Shown here one piece after another: positions 26,853-35,086 of a DNA stretch of 64,000 nt. The position numbers and the translations under genes are program-made. Position 1 is the stretch's first letter. The number at the start of each line of letters is the position of its first letter. Origin of the DNA: Clostridium_AF sediminicola (GTDB taxonomy: Bacteria; Bacillota; Clostridia; Clostridiales; Clostridiaceae); the NCBI RefSeq assembly GCF_050402865.1, contig NZ_BAABMF010000023.1, forward strand, positions 1-64,000. Direction: 5' to 3'. Under the pieces are notes generated by a model, which saw only the letters and a list, made by a program, of their open reading frames with translations, searched no databases and was not told the origin of the DNA.

Positions 26853-27497
26853 TCATTTCTTTATACCAACTATTAAAAAGCACTTTGTTTTATCTCCTAA
26901 TAACTTTGATTTTTCAATTGTAAATCCTGAATTTTGCAATAATCTCTCTACTCCTTTTGGTGTACTTCCCTCTTTACTTCCCTTTGGAGGTATACCAAAA
27001 GTCTTTAAAAACCTATAAATCATCTTTATTTTCTCAGAAAATTTCATTCCTTCTTGTGTAAAGGAAGATACAATAATTTTTCCACCTTTTTTTAAAACAC
27101 GGTAGCTTTCTTCTATAACCTTTTCTGGTGAAGGAATAACATGAATTAAGTTAGCCATAAAAACTGTATCAAAACTATTGTCATGAAATTGTAGTGCCAT
27201 TGCATTTGCTTTATGGCATGAAATATTAGATAATCCTCTTGTCCGCTCCTTTACTACCTTAATCATCTCATCTGAAAAATCAGTTACTTGAATGCTACTT
27301 GCCTTTTTATTAAGCTCAATTGTGTAACTTCCTGTTCCACAAGCTAACTCCAAACATCTTCCAAAATCTTCTTCCTTCTTCAATTCATTAATTACAGTTG
27401 TAAATGTGTTTTCACCTGTAACATATCGCTGCCTTTTTTCAAAATCACTTGCAAATTTACTCCAATATACTTCTTTTTTCCACATATTATCACCCAC
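26853..27497 (-). CDS. Class I SAM-dependent methyltransferase
   Basis: 214 residues, UbiE/Methyltransf_11-like. Motif I is LELACGTGSYTIEL, motif II-like DNSFDTVFMANLIHVIP and post-motif VLKKGGKIIVSSF. The frame opens with GTG at 27497, but an ATG at 27485 (MWKKEVYWSKF) with GGTG 8 bases before it is equally likely as the start. It follows the second iron-type transporter ATPase by 26 bases on the same strand and may be the last gene of that unit. The acceptor is unknown. Confidence 0.85.
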   Translation of the reverse strand: MGDNMWKKEVYWSKFASDFEKRQRYVTGENTFTTVINELKKEEDFGRCLELACGTGSYTIELNKKASSIQVTDFSDEMIKVVKERTRGLSNISCHKANAMALQFHDNSFDTVFMANLIHVIPSPEKVIEESYRVLKKGGKIIVSSFTQEGMKFSEKIKMIYRFLKTFGIPPKGSKEGSTPKGVERLLQNSGFTIEKSKLLGDKTKCFLIVGIKK

Positions 27498-27523
27498 TTA
27501 TTTTTTTACAATAGCAGTGTTTT

Positions 27524-28582
27524 TTAAGAGTCCAAAACTGATATAACCCTATAAAAATCAAAACTCACTTTTTCCCCGACTTTATAATTTTCTTTAGAAT
27601 TAGTTTGAACTTTTAGAATTCTATCTCCCACTCTCAGCTCATATTCTATCATATTACCTTTATATACTGATGAAATTATTTTTCCTTTTCCTAATTCTTT
27701 TGCTGAATTTAGGATTATGTCCTCTGGTCTCACAGATAGAATTACTTTTTCTCCAACTTTTCCACTACTATACTTATCCTCAATAAAAATGTCTTTTAAT
27801 ATTTCAAGCTTCAATAGATTTTTCGATTTTACAACCTTACTCTTCAAAATATTAGATTTTCCGATAAAATTAGAAATAAACTGAGATTTTGGTGAGTCAT
27901 ATAGCTTTCTTGGTGTATCTATTTGAACTACTTTTCCTTTATTCATTACTACAATTCTATCTGCAATCCCCATTGCTTCATATTGGTCATGCGTTACATG
28001 GACTATTGTCACACCTAATTCTTTATGAATTTGTTTAATTTCATATTGCATTTCTTCTCTTAATTTTGCATCTAAATTGGACAAAGATTCATCTAAAAGA
28101 AGTAACTTAGGTTTCATAATCAAAGCTCTTGCCAATGCCACCCTTTGCTTTTCTCCCCCACTCAATTCATGGGGGTAACATTTTTCTTTCTCAGATAATT
28201 TAACTAATCTAAGCATTTTTTTTACTTCTTCATTTATAATAGTCTTTTTTTCTTTTCTTATTTTTAAAGGATATGCAATATTTTCAAATACACTTTTGTG
28301 AGGCCAAACTGCATAATTTTGAAATACCAATCCAATTTCTCTTTTTTCAGGTAGTTTAAAAATCCCTTCTTTAACTGATGATACCGCCTCTTCCCCTATT
28401 ATCAAAGCTCCTTCATCTGGCTTTATTAGTCCAGCTATAATGCTTAATAATGTTGTTTTGCCACATCCGCTGGGACCGACTACAGCTAGGATTTCGCCAT
28501 CATATATATCTAAATCTAAAGAATCAATAGCTACTATATTTCCATATTTTTTCGTCAATGATCTAATTCTAGTATGAATCAT
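27524..28582 (-). CDS. Fe3+-type ABC transporter, ATP-binding protein (second system)
   Basis: 352 residues. Walker A GPSGCGKTTL, Q-loop VFQNYAVWPHK, signature LSGGEKQRVALARAL, Walker B LLLLDESLSNLD (Ser after the Glu where Pro is usual), H-loop VTHDQYEAM. A TOBE-type C-terminus (about 235-352) includes ILSVRPEDIIL. It starts one base after the permease stop. The binding protein and the Fur box upstream make ferric iron the likely cargo. Confidence 0.9.
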   Translation of the reverse strand: MIHTRIRSLTKKYGNIVAIDSLDLDIYDGEILAVVGPSGCGKTTLLSIIAGLIKPDEGALIIGEEAVSSVKEGIFKLPEKREIGLVFQNYAVWPHKSVFENIAYPLKIRKEKKTIINEEVKKMLRLVKLSEKEKCYPHELSGGEKQRVALARALIMKPKLLLLDESLSNLDAKLREEMQYEIKQIHKELGVTIVHVTHDQYEAMGIADRIVVMNKGKVVQIDTPRKLYDSPKSQFISNFIGKSNILKSKVVKSKNLLKLEILKDIFIEDKYSSGKVGEKVILSVRPEDIILNSAKELGKGKIISSVYKGNMIEYELRVGDRILKVQTNSKENYKVGEKVSFDFYRVISVLDS

Positions 28583-28583
28583 A

Positions 28584-30272
28584 TTAACTCACCGAACCCT
28601 TTGAATTTTTTATTTTTCTTACAAATAAACGCCCTATAATACTTAACATAATTACAACTACAGAAATTGCAGATATTGCTTCAAGACCACTAGAATTAGA
28701 ACGCATATTAAAGAGTAAAACTCCAACAGTTTCTGTTCCTGGTGCATGTAACATTAATGATATTGGTATTTCTCTTAAAGCAATTATTATACAAAGTACC
28801 CATGAGGACTTCATTCCTGGTTTTATCATAGGAAAAGTTATATCCCTATATGTTTGTAATTTTGAAGCTCCTGACACTCTAGCAGCTTTTTCAAGTGTAA
28901 TATCTTGATTTTGAATAAGTCCGCTAATATTTTTCAATGCGATAGGTAAAAATAATGCTATATAGGTAATAATAATTATGGAAGATTTTCCATAGAAATT
29001 TATAGGAGGTCTGCTCCAAGCTAAAATTGCTGCAATAGCCATTACAATATTCGGAAAAGACATTGGCCAAGATGCAATAAATTCAATAAATTTTCCACCT
29101 TTAATGATTGAGTTATTAGATACATATGATATTATAGCTCCAATGATTACAGCAATACATGCTGCTATAATTCCATAAATAATACTATTTTTGAAAGCTC
29201 TAATCGATGTTGATGCTCCAAACAAATTATAATAATTCGCTATTGTTAGGTTCTTCAATATTAAAGGAAGCCCCCATCGTTTTAAAAAAGATGATACAAA
29301 AATCGTGGCTAAAGGAATAATAGTAGTACATATTTGAAAAATAATAACTAATACAGAAATAAATTTGTTCCTTTTTCCCAGATTAATAAGTCTTGGTAAT
29401 GAACTATCAGAAGTCACTAAAGTAAACTTTTTCTTTCTTAAAATCAAATTTTGAAGCAAAAAAGCAAGACCTACAAATATCACGAGAATGATAGCTATAG
29501 CAGCTGCAAGTGATAAATTCAAATCATTTAAAGCTCTATATATTCTAGTGGTTAAAGTTTCTTTATAAAGAGGCATTAATAATAAAGCTGGCACTCCAAA
29601 GTTTGCCATTGTACGACTAAAAACAAATAATCCTATTGAAAATATGCTAGGCATAATAAGAGGAATAGTAATAGTCATAATTCCTTTAAATCTGCTAGCC
29701 CCACTTAAAACAGTCGCATCCTCTAGCGAATTATCTGTTTTGCTTAAAGCATTTGACAAAGCCATAAAAACTAAAGGATATAAATGAATAGTCATTATAA
29801 TAATTACAGCCCAAACTGAGTAAGTTTGAAATTTAAAATCATTGATATTAAATAATTTAAAAAATTTATCTACATATCCATTCCGACCTAATAATTCAAG
29901 CCAAGAAATCCCCAAAATATAAGAAGGAATAGTAAAAGTAAAAAACACATTATTTCTAATAAATTTTTTATATGGAAAGTCTGTACGTGTTACCAGCCAA
30001 GCCAATGATCCACCTATTAAAATAGTCATCATTGTAACAGCCAAGGAAGTTACTAATGTGTTCACTATGGCTGAAAATGTATAGCTGTCTTTAAAAATTT
30101 CTTTATAAGCCTGAAAAGATAAAGCTCCTCCATCATAAAAAGAAATACCAACACTTTTCAAAATTAAAACCAAAGAAGGAAATACTACAAGGAGCAAAGC
30201 CATAAAAACTACAATAAAAAGAATCACAGTCTGTACCTCAGATCGCAATCTTTCCATTATCCTTTTTATCAT
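28584..30272 (-). CDS. Fe3+-type ABC transporter, double permease (second system)
   Basis: 562 residues with two permease halves of about six helices each. ATPase-contact loops are seen as LEDATVLSGASRFKGIMTITIP and LEKAARVSGASKLQTYRDITFP. It lies three bases after the binding-protein stop. No clear SD beyond GATTATG, so translation is probably coupled to the upstream gene. Confidence 0.88.
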   Translation of the reverse strand: MIKRIMERLRSEVQTVILFIVVFMALLLVVFPSLVLILKSVGISFYDGGALSFQAYKEIFKDSYTFSAIVNTLVTSLAVTMMTILIGGSLAWLVTRTDFPYKKFIRNNVFFTFTIPSYILGISWLELLGRNGYVDKFFKLFNINDFKFQTYSVWAVIIIMTIHLYPLVFMALSNALSKTDNSLEDATVLSGASRFKGIMTITIPLIMPSIFSIGLFVFSRTMANFGVPALLLMPLYKETLTTRIYRALNDLNLSLAAAIAIILVIFVGLAFLLQNLILRKKKFTLVTSDSSLPRLINLGKRNKFISVLVIIFQICTTIIPLATIFVSSFLKRWGLPLILKNLTIANYYNLFGASTSIRAFKNSIIYGIIAACIAVIIGAIISYVSNNSIIKGGKFIEFIASWPMSFPNIVMAIAAILAWSRPPINFYGKSSIIIITYIALFLPIALKNISGLIQNQDITLEKAARVSGASKLQTYRDITFPMIKPGMKSSWVLCIIIALREIPISLMLHAPGTETVGVLLFNMRSNSSGLEAISAISVVVIMLSIIGRLFVRKIKNSKGSVS

Positions 30273-30275
30273 AAT

Positions 30276-31373
30276 CTAGTTTCCTAACATGACTTTCTTA
30301 AAATCATCACGTATTGTTTTCTCATGTTTACTGACAGACTCCCAATCAATAGTTTTGTATTTTATATCTGATGGTGCTCCTTTTGGTACTTCAACATCAT
30401 TTCTTACAGAAAAGAAATTATACTTTACTGTAATTTTTTGCCCCTCAGGCGATAACATAAAATCAACAAATTCTTTTGCTAATTTAGTATTTTCCTCTGG
30501 TCTAGCATCATTTTTCATGATTGCTATTGGTCTTTCCAATCTTATTGCTCCCTCTTTTGGCCACATAATCCCTAAATTACTTTCAAAACCTTCTTTCTTG
30601 GCTTTTTTATTTATACTTGCTACAGCGTCGTATGCAGTTATCCCAGCTCCTATTTCACCAGACTGTATCTTATCAGCTACTTCTTTAGACTTTGCTACTA
30701 CCAAAGTATTGTTAGCTTTTAATCCTTCAAAAAAACTCATGTTTTGTCCAGTTAAATCCCATAAACCAGTGGTAAGGGCTAATGCAGTTGATGATTGGCT
30801 TATATCTGTGTAAGCTATTTTATCTTTCCATTTTGAATCCTTAAGATCTTCATATGATTTAGGAGCATCCTCTTTTGATATATTCCCCTTATCATATACT
30901 AATACTTCATAACGAGCATTGACTAATGTAAAGAACCCATCCCCCACTTTATATTCCTCTTTTAAAGCTTCACTATGTTTTGAAACATAATTCTCTAAAG
31001 CACCTTTTTCTTTTAATGCATGATATATTAATGGATTTGAACCAAAGAAAACATCAGCATGTATATTTCCTGCTTCTACTTCTGTCCAAATCTTTTGGCG
31101 TAATGGTCCACATCCTGCATGGTATATTTCTAAAACGTCTCCGCGGTCTTTTTCAAATGCATTTTCTAACTCTTTAATCATATTAGCAGGACCGGATAAA
31201 TAAACACTTATTCGTCCCTTTTCTCCAGAATATTTTGCCTGTGTTTCTTCTTGCTTAATAGATGCACTAGCCGCTTTATTATTTGTAGTTATATTTTCAC
31301 CTTTACTACAACCTACAAAAACTGAAGTAATCAAACAAACTGCACTTAATATTACTAATAACTTTTTACGCAC
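30276..31373 (-). CDS. Fe3+-type ABC transporter, substrate-binding lipoprotein (second system)
   Basis: 365 residues with a lipoprotein signal ending VFVGCSKGE. The mature part is an extracellular binding protein of the iron/2-aminoethylphosphonate class: ISVYLSGPANMIKELENAFE near the start, GAGITAYDAVASI mid-protein and KEFVDFMLSPEGQ late. The first gene of a Fur-boxed operon with permease and ATPase, so iron is favoured over phosphonates. GGGGGAAAAGAAGTGCG is upstream; the annotated ATG follows a possible GTG start. Confidence 0.85.
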   Translation of the reverse strand: MRKKLLVILSAVCLITSVFVGCSKGENITTNNKAASASIKQEETQAKYSGEKGRISVYLSGPANMIKELENAFEKDRGDVLEIYHAGCGPLRQKIWTEVEAGNIHADVFFGSNPLIYHALKEKGALENYVSKHSEALKEEYKVGDGFFTLVNARYEVLVYDKGNISKEDAPKSYEDLKDSKWKDKIAYTDISQSSTALALTTGLWDLTGQNMSFFEGLKANNTLVVAKSKEVADKIQSGEIGAGITAYDAVASINKKAKKEGFESNLGIMWPKEGAIRLERPIAIMKNDARPEENTKLAKEFVDFMLSPEGQKITVKYNFFSVRNDVEVPKGAPSDIKYKTIDWESVSKHEKTIRDDFKKVMLGN

Positions 31374-31411
31374 TTCTTTTCCCCCTAACCAAAACTCTTA
31401 TTTCTTTAATT

Positions 31412-31430
31412 GATAATGATTTTCATTAGC
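31412..31430 (-). promoter_or_regulatory. Fur box upstream of the second iron transporter
   Basis: GATAATGATTTTCATTAGC matches the classical 19-bp Fur consensus with two differences. It lies 39 bases before the lipoprotein ATG, where it would block the promoter when iron is plentiful. No comparable site precedes the first system at 15498. Confidence 0.8.
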
Positions 31431-31502
31431 ATTCATGTATATTATATACTTTATACCTAAATAATGTCAAGTTAAGTATCATATGCCAAAAACTTTTCAG
31501 CA

Positions 31503-31542
31503 TAAAAAGCTGGCGTCGTAAATCGCGACGCCAGCTTTTTTA
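31503..31542 (-). terminator. Strong terminator after the PTS IIA gene
   Basis: AAAAAAGCTGGCGTCG/CGACGCCAGCTTTTTA hairpin. It closes the glycosylasparaginase-CutC-malic enzyme-IIA unit and insulates the iron operon. Confidence 0.9.
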
Positions 31543-31641
31543 AATACTATAACTATTACTAAATTCTATCAAATACTTTTTTATTCCTATATCTAACCGA
31601 AAAATAAACATTAACTTTTTCTTCTGAATAAACTTTTGAAT

Positions 31642-31959
31642 TTAATTTTTTTCTGATATTTTCTTATTCAATAATATCATTTCTTTTACAATACCTTTTA
31701 GTGTTTCTGTAGTCATTAACTGATCTTCTGCATGCATTAAGATTAATGAAAATTGAACCTTATCCCCTGAAGCCTCTTGTTGTATTAGCGAAAAATGAGA
31801 CTCATGGGCTTTTAATATGCTCTTTTCTGCACATTCAACCTTCTCTTCTGCCTCTTCAAATCTTTCTTCTCTAGCATCTCTTAAAGATTCAAATAATAGT
31901 GATCTTGCTACTCCTACATTACTGATTAATTGAAATGATATCTCTTCTAAATTTGCCAT
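31642..31959 (-). CDS. PTS lactose/cellobiose-family IIA protein
   Basis: 105 residues, the usual length of lactose/chitobiose-type IIA. The fold is helical; the phosphorylated histidine lies in FSLILMHAEDQLMTTETL (about residue 76). It takes phosphate from HPr and passes it to IIB. It is the last gene of the glycosylasparaginase operon, 6 kb from its partners IIB and IIC; the split gene set shares the -24/-12 promoter type and the AGTGTATTA motif. No other IIA is visible in the window. Confidence 0.93.
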   Translation of the reverse strand: MANLEEISFQLISNVGVARSLLFESLRDAREERFEEAEEKVECAEKSILKAHESHFSLIQQEASGDKVQFSLILMHAEDQLMTTETLKGIVKEMILLNKKISEKN

Positions 31960-31982
31960 CTTTATTCCCCTTTTCTCGATAA

Positions 31983-33155
31983 TTATATTTTGTTTACCTT
32001 CGTTTCTATTGCAGCTTTTTTTACCGCTTCAGCAACAGCTCTTTGAACTTCTTTATTAAATGGTTTAGGTATTATATAATTTTCATTCAATTCTTCATCT
32101 AAAACTATATTTGCTATTGCATATGCAGCAGCTATTTTCATTTCTTCATTTATATCCCTAGCTCTTACATCAAGCGCTCCCCTAAATATTCCTGGAAAAG
32201 CAATAACATTATTTATTTGATTACTAAAATCTGATCTTCCTGTTCCAACTATTCTAGCTCCAGCCTTTTTTGCCTCATCAGGGTATATTTCGGGTTCAGG
32301 ATTTGCCATAGCAAATATTATTGCATCATTATTCATTTCTCTTACCATTTTTTTAGATAAAACATTTGCTGCCGATACTCCAATAAAAACATCTGCTCCT
32401 TTAATTACATCCTTTAATTTACCTTTTTTACATTCTGGATTTGTAATTTGGGCAATTTCCTTTAAAGAATTATCTTCATAGTTCATACCCTTATAAATTA
32501 CACCATTTATGTTACACATAATTATATTTTTAGCTCCAGAAGACAATAATAATTTTCCAATTGCTATGCCAGCAGCACCTGCTCCATTTATAATAATTTT
32601 TATATCTTCTAAATTTTTATTAACTATCTTTAATGAATTAATTAAAGCCGCCAAGACTACTATAGCAGTTCCATGTTGGTCATCATGAAAAACAGGTATA
32701 TCTAATTTTTCTTTTAATCTTTTTTCTATTTCAAAACATCTAGGTGCTGAAATATCTTCAAGATTTATTCCTCCAAATCCTGGCGCAATATTTACAATAG
32801 TTTGAACTATCGCATCTGTATCAGTTGTATCTAAAACTATTGGAAAAGCATCCACATCAGCAAAATTCTTGAATAAAATACTTTTGCCCTCCATTACTGG
32901 AAGTGCTGCTAATGATCCTATATTTCCTAAACCTAACACTGCTGTTCCGTCAGATATAACTGCAACAGTATTACCTTTTCTTGTATAGTCGTATACCTTT
33001 TCTTCATATTTGTGTATTTCTTTACATGGTTGAGCTACTCCAGGAGTATAAGCTAAACTTAACTCTTTTTCATTTTCAATCTTAACTCTTGAAGTAACCT
33101 CAATTTTACCGTTTAGTTCTTTATGAAACTTTATCGATTCTTCATATATATTCAA
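31983..33155 (-). CDS. NAD(P)-dependent malic enzyme
   Basis: 390 residues, the short bacterial malic enzyme that decarboxylates malate to pyruvate. N-terminal signature LAYTPGVAQPCKEI with the catalytic Tyr, then DGTAVLGLGNIG, metal-site FEDxxx-like DISAPRCFEIE, VFHDDQHGTAI, and the nucleotide loop INGAGAAGIAIGKLL. It sits between CutC and PTS IIA. In the proposed pathway it would take carbon from aspartate-derived fumarate, after a fumarase encoded elsewhere. Confidence 0.95.
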   Translation of the reverse strand: MNIYEESIKFHKELNGKIEVTSRVKIENEKELSLAYTPGVAQPCKEIHKYEEKVYDYTRKGNTVAVISDGTAVLGLGNIGSLAALPVMEGKSILFKNFADVDAFPIVLDTTDTDAIVQTIVNIAPGFGGINLEDISAPRCFEIEKRLKEKLDIPVFHDDQHGTAIVVLAALINSLKIVNKNLEDIKIIINGAGAAGIAIGKLLLSSGAKNIIMCNINGVIYKGMNYEDNSLKEIAQITNPECKKGKLKDVIKGADVFIGVSAANVLSKKMVREMNNDAIIFAMANPEPEIYPDEAKKAGARIVGTGRSDFSNQINNVIAFPGIFRGALDVRARDINEEMKIAAAYAIANIVLDEELNENYIIPKPFNKEVQRAVAEAVKKAAIETKVNKI

Positions 33156-33207
33156 AATATATACCCCCTTCTAAATAATAAATAAAATCATTAATTTTAT
33201 TTATTAC

Positions 33208-33816
33208 TTAGACTACTTTACTACCGTGAATTTCTTTTGCTCCAGTAAAATCCAATATAAAATGTCTATTTTCTTTTGTCACTCCTTTTCCTGGCATAAT
33301 AGAAATTCTACCATTAGAAAATTCAACTAAATCCTTCAAATTTTCTTTTCCACTTAGTGCATTTTCATTTCCACCTTTAGTTAATATTCTATCAACACCT
33401 AAATTAACTAATTCATCAATAGCAATATATTTATCTTCTATTTCATCAAAAGCCATATGAAATGTTATACTCATTGGTTTTGCTATTTCAGCAAGTTCCT
33501 TTATTACATCTTTATCTATATGACCATTTTTTAATGCTCCTATTACTACGCCATATGCTCCAAGGTTTTTACAAGTAATAATATCATCCTTCATTATTTG
33601 AACTTCATCAGGAGAATATTCAAAGTTTCCACCTCTAGGCCTAATGATAACCATAATAGGAATATTTAAGTTTAAAATTGTTCTTTTTATTGTACCGTAA
33701 CTTGGAGTAGTTCCATCTTCTAAGAGATTATCACAAAGTTCTATTCTATTTGCTCCAAGTTTTTGAGCCCTTAAAGCTTGATTATAATTTCCTACACAAG
33801 CCTCATATATACGCAT
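33208..33816 (-). CDS. cutC: CutC-family TIM-barrel protein
   Basis: 202 residues. CutC features: N-terminal YEACVGNYNQALRAQKLGANRIELCDNL, GTTPSYGTIK, VIIRPRGGNFEYS, and late GVDRILTKGGNENAL. The family is named for copper homeostasis in E. coli, but its reaction is not established and the fold is an enzyme-like barrel. Here it lies between glycosylasparaginase and malic enzyme with no copper gene nearby, so a role in processing the imported amino sugar or its amine is worth considering. AGGAGGAAATAATTT is its SD. Confidence 0.9.
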   Translation of the reverse strand: MRIYEACVGNYNQALRAQKLGANRIELCDNLLEDGTTPSYGTIKRTILNLNIPIMVIIRPRGGNFEYSPDEVQIMKDDIITCKNLGAYGVVIGALKNGHIDKDVIKELAEIAKPMSITFHMAFDEIEDKYIAIDELVNLGVDRILTKGGNENALSGKENLKDLVEFSNGRISIMPGKGVTKENRHFILDFTGAKEIHGSKVV

Positions 33817-33864
33817 AAATTATTTCCTCCTATACTATAGAAATTCTACCGTGAAATTTATAGT

Positions 33865-34827
33865 TTAGTCAAAAGTAATTGGAGATTTAATTCTATTTAA
33901 ATAAGCCTCTAACCACTCCTCTGAAGCTACATCATAGGTTGTTTTTCCATCTTTCATTTTATTGCATACGTAAACTGTTGGTGTTTCATCCTCTGATACT
34001 ACTGAAAATGAGAATCCTTCAATATTAGTTGAAACTCCCCATTCTCCCTTATTATTAAGCGCAACTACAGAAATATCTCCTGCTTTACCCCTTCTCTTAA
34101 TCAACTTTTCATCTAATTCTGAAACTGCTTTATCGGCTGCCTCTTGAGGATGTAACCCTTCTTTCATCAATCTCACTATTTCATATGAAATACATCCCTT
34201 CATTAAGTCTTCACCAAGACCAGTGGCAGATGCTCCCCCAATCTCATTATCTACATAAAATCCTGAACCTGCAACTGGAGAATCACCAACTCTTCCTCTT
34301 TTCTTCATAAACAATCCACTTGTTGATGTTCCAGCTACCATTTCACCTTCCTTATCAACAGAAATCATTCCCACAGTATCATGTCCATCATAAGGACTTA
34401 ATCCCTTATCTATAGTTTCTCTTTTCCTTTTTTCATAGTGTCTCTTTGCTCTATCTGTTAGCATATTCACTCTTTCAAAGCCTTGTTTTTGGGCATATTC
34501 ATCTGCTCCAGCCCCTACTAAAAAACAATTAAATCTTTCTTCACTTAATTTTTTTGCGATACTAATAGGATTCTTAAAGTCTCTTATCCCTCCAATAGCT
34601 CCAAAGGAAAGTGTATTACCATCCATATAAGCAGCATCTAATTCCACCTTACAATTTTCATTTGGTAATCCACCATATCCAACTGATTTATAATACGGAA
34701 AATCTTCAATCATTTTTATTGCTTTTTCTATAGCCTCGCCTGCATAAGCACCATTTTTCAAATCCTCTGCAGCCTCTGTTAATCCTTCTATTGCCATTCT
34801 CCAAGTTGCTATTATTGCCCATTTCAT
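33865..34827 (-). CDS. Cytoplasmic glycosylasparaginase (N4-(beta-N-acetylglucosaminyl)-L-asparaginase)
   Basis: 320-residue Ntn hydrolase that in this family cleaves GlcNAc-Asn to aspartate and the amino sugar. Substrate-side tryptophan in AIIATWRMA, then KSVGYGGLPNENCKVELDA. The autocatalytic site is DGHDTVGM with Thr151 as predicted nucleophile of the mature beta chain. After it, TSTSGLFMKKRGRVGDSPV and GFYVDNEIGGASATGLGED match the AGA active site closely. There is no signal peptide, whereas characterised bacterial AGA is exported, so its substrate must be imported. The start is the ATG at 34827 behind GGAGG; the longer frame from 34845 contains that SD. Confidence 0.93.
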   Translation of the reverse strand: MKWAIIATWRMAIEGLTEAAEDLKNGAYAGEAIEKAIKMIEDFPYYKSVGYGGLPNENCKVELDAAYMDGNTLSFGAIGGIRDFKNPISIAKKLSEERFNCFLVGAGADEYAQKQGFERVNMLTDRAKRHYEKRKRETIDKGLSPYDGHDTVGMISVDKEGEMVAGTSTSGLFMKKRGRVGDSPVAGSGFYVDNEIGGASATGLGEDLMKGCISYEIVRLMKEGLHPQEAADKAVSELDEKLIKRRGKAGDISVVALNNKGEWGVSTNIEGFSFSVVSEDETPTVYVCNKMKDGKTTYDVASEEWLEAYLNRIKSPITFD

Positions 34828-34871
34828 TTTTTTTCCTCCAATCACTATTACCTTACTCTAGTAATATTAGA

Positions 34872-34886
34872 GCAATAAATATGCCA
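34872..34886 (-). promoter_or_regulatory. Sigma-54 (-24/-12) promoter of the glycosylasparaginase operon
   Basis: The minus strand reads TGGCATATTTATTGC, 45 bases before the glycosylasparaginase ATG. Confidence 0.85.
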
Positions 34887-34955
34887 ATTAATTTTGTATT
34901 TTTAAAAATAAGTCTCTCACTCTATTTATAAATATTTTGTATTGCATTTAAACAA

Positions 34956-35045
34956 AGTGTATTATAAAATGATACATAATATTATTTTTACATTATAAAT
35001 TCAACACAGTATTAGTGAATTATACAAATATTAATACAGTATAAA
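34956..35045. promoter_or_regulatory. Putative activator sites for the glycosylasparaginase promoter
   Basis: AGTGTATTA at 34956-34964 is shared with the regions upstream of the aspartase and PTS IIB promoters. Related words follow (ACAGTATTAG near 35007, TAATACAGTAT near 35032). The region also is the 5' flank of the LevR-type gene at 35087, so the sites may serve autoregulation too. Confidence 0.5.
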
Positions 35046-35086
35046 GAAATATTATACAAATACATTATTAAAAGAAGGTAATTTAT

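Noticed and set aside
33865..34827. Ordinary L-asparaginase or isoaspartyl peptidase
   Set aside because: The HDTVGM, GRVGDSPV and VDNEIGGASATG segments and the early tryptophan follow glycosylasparaginase; plain type I/II asparaginases have a different fold and motifs.
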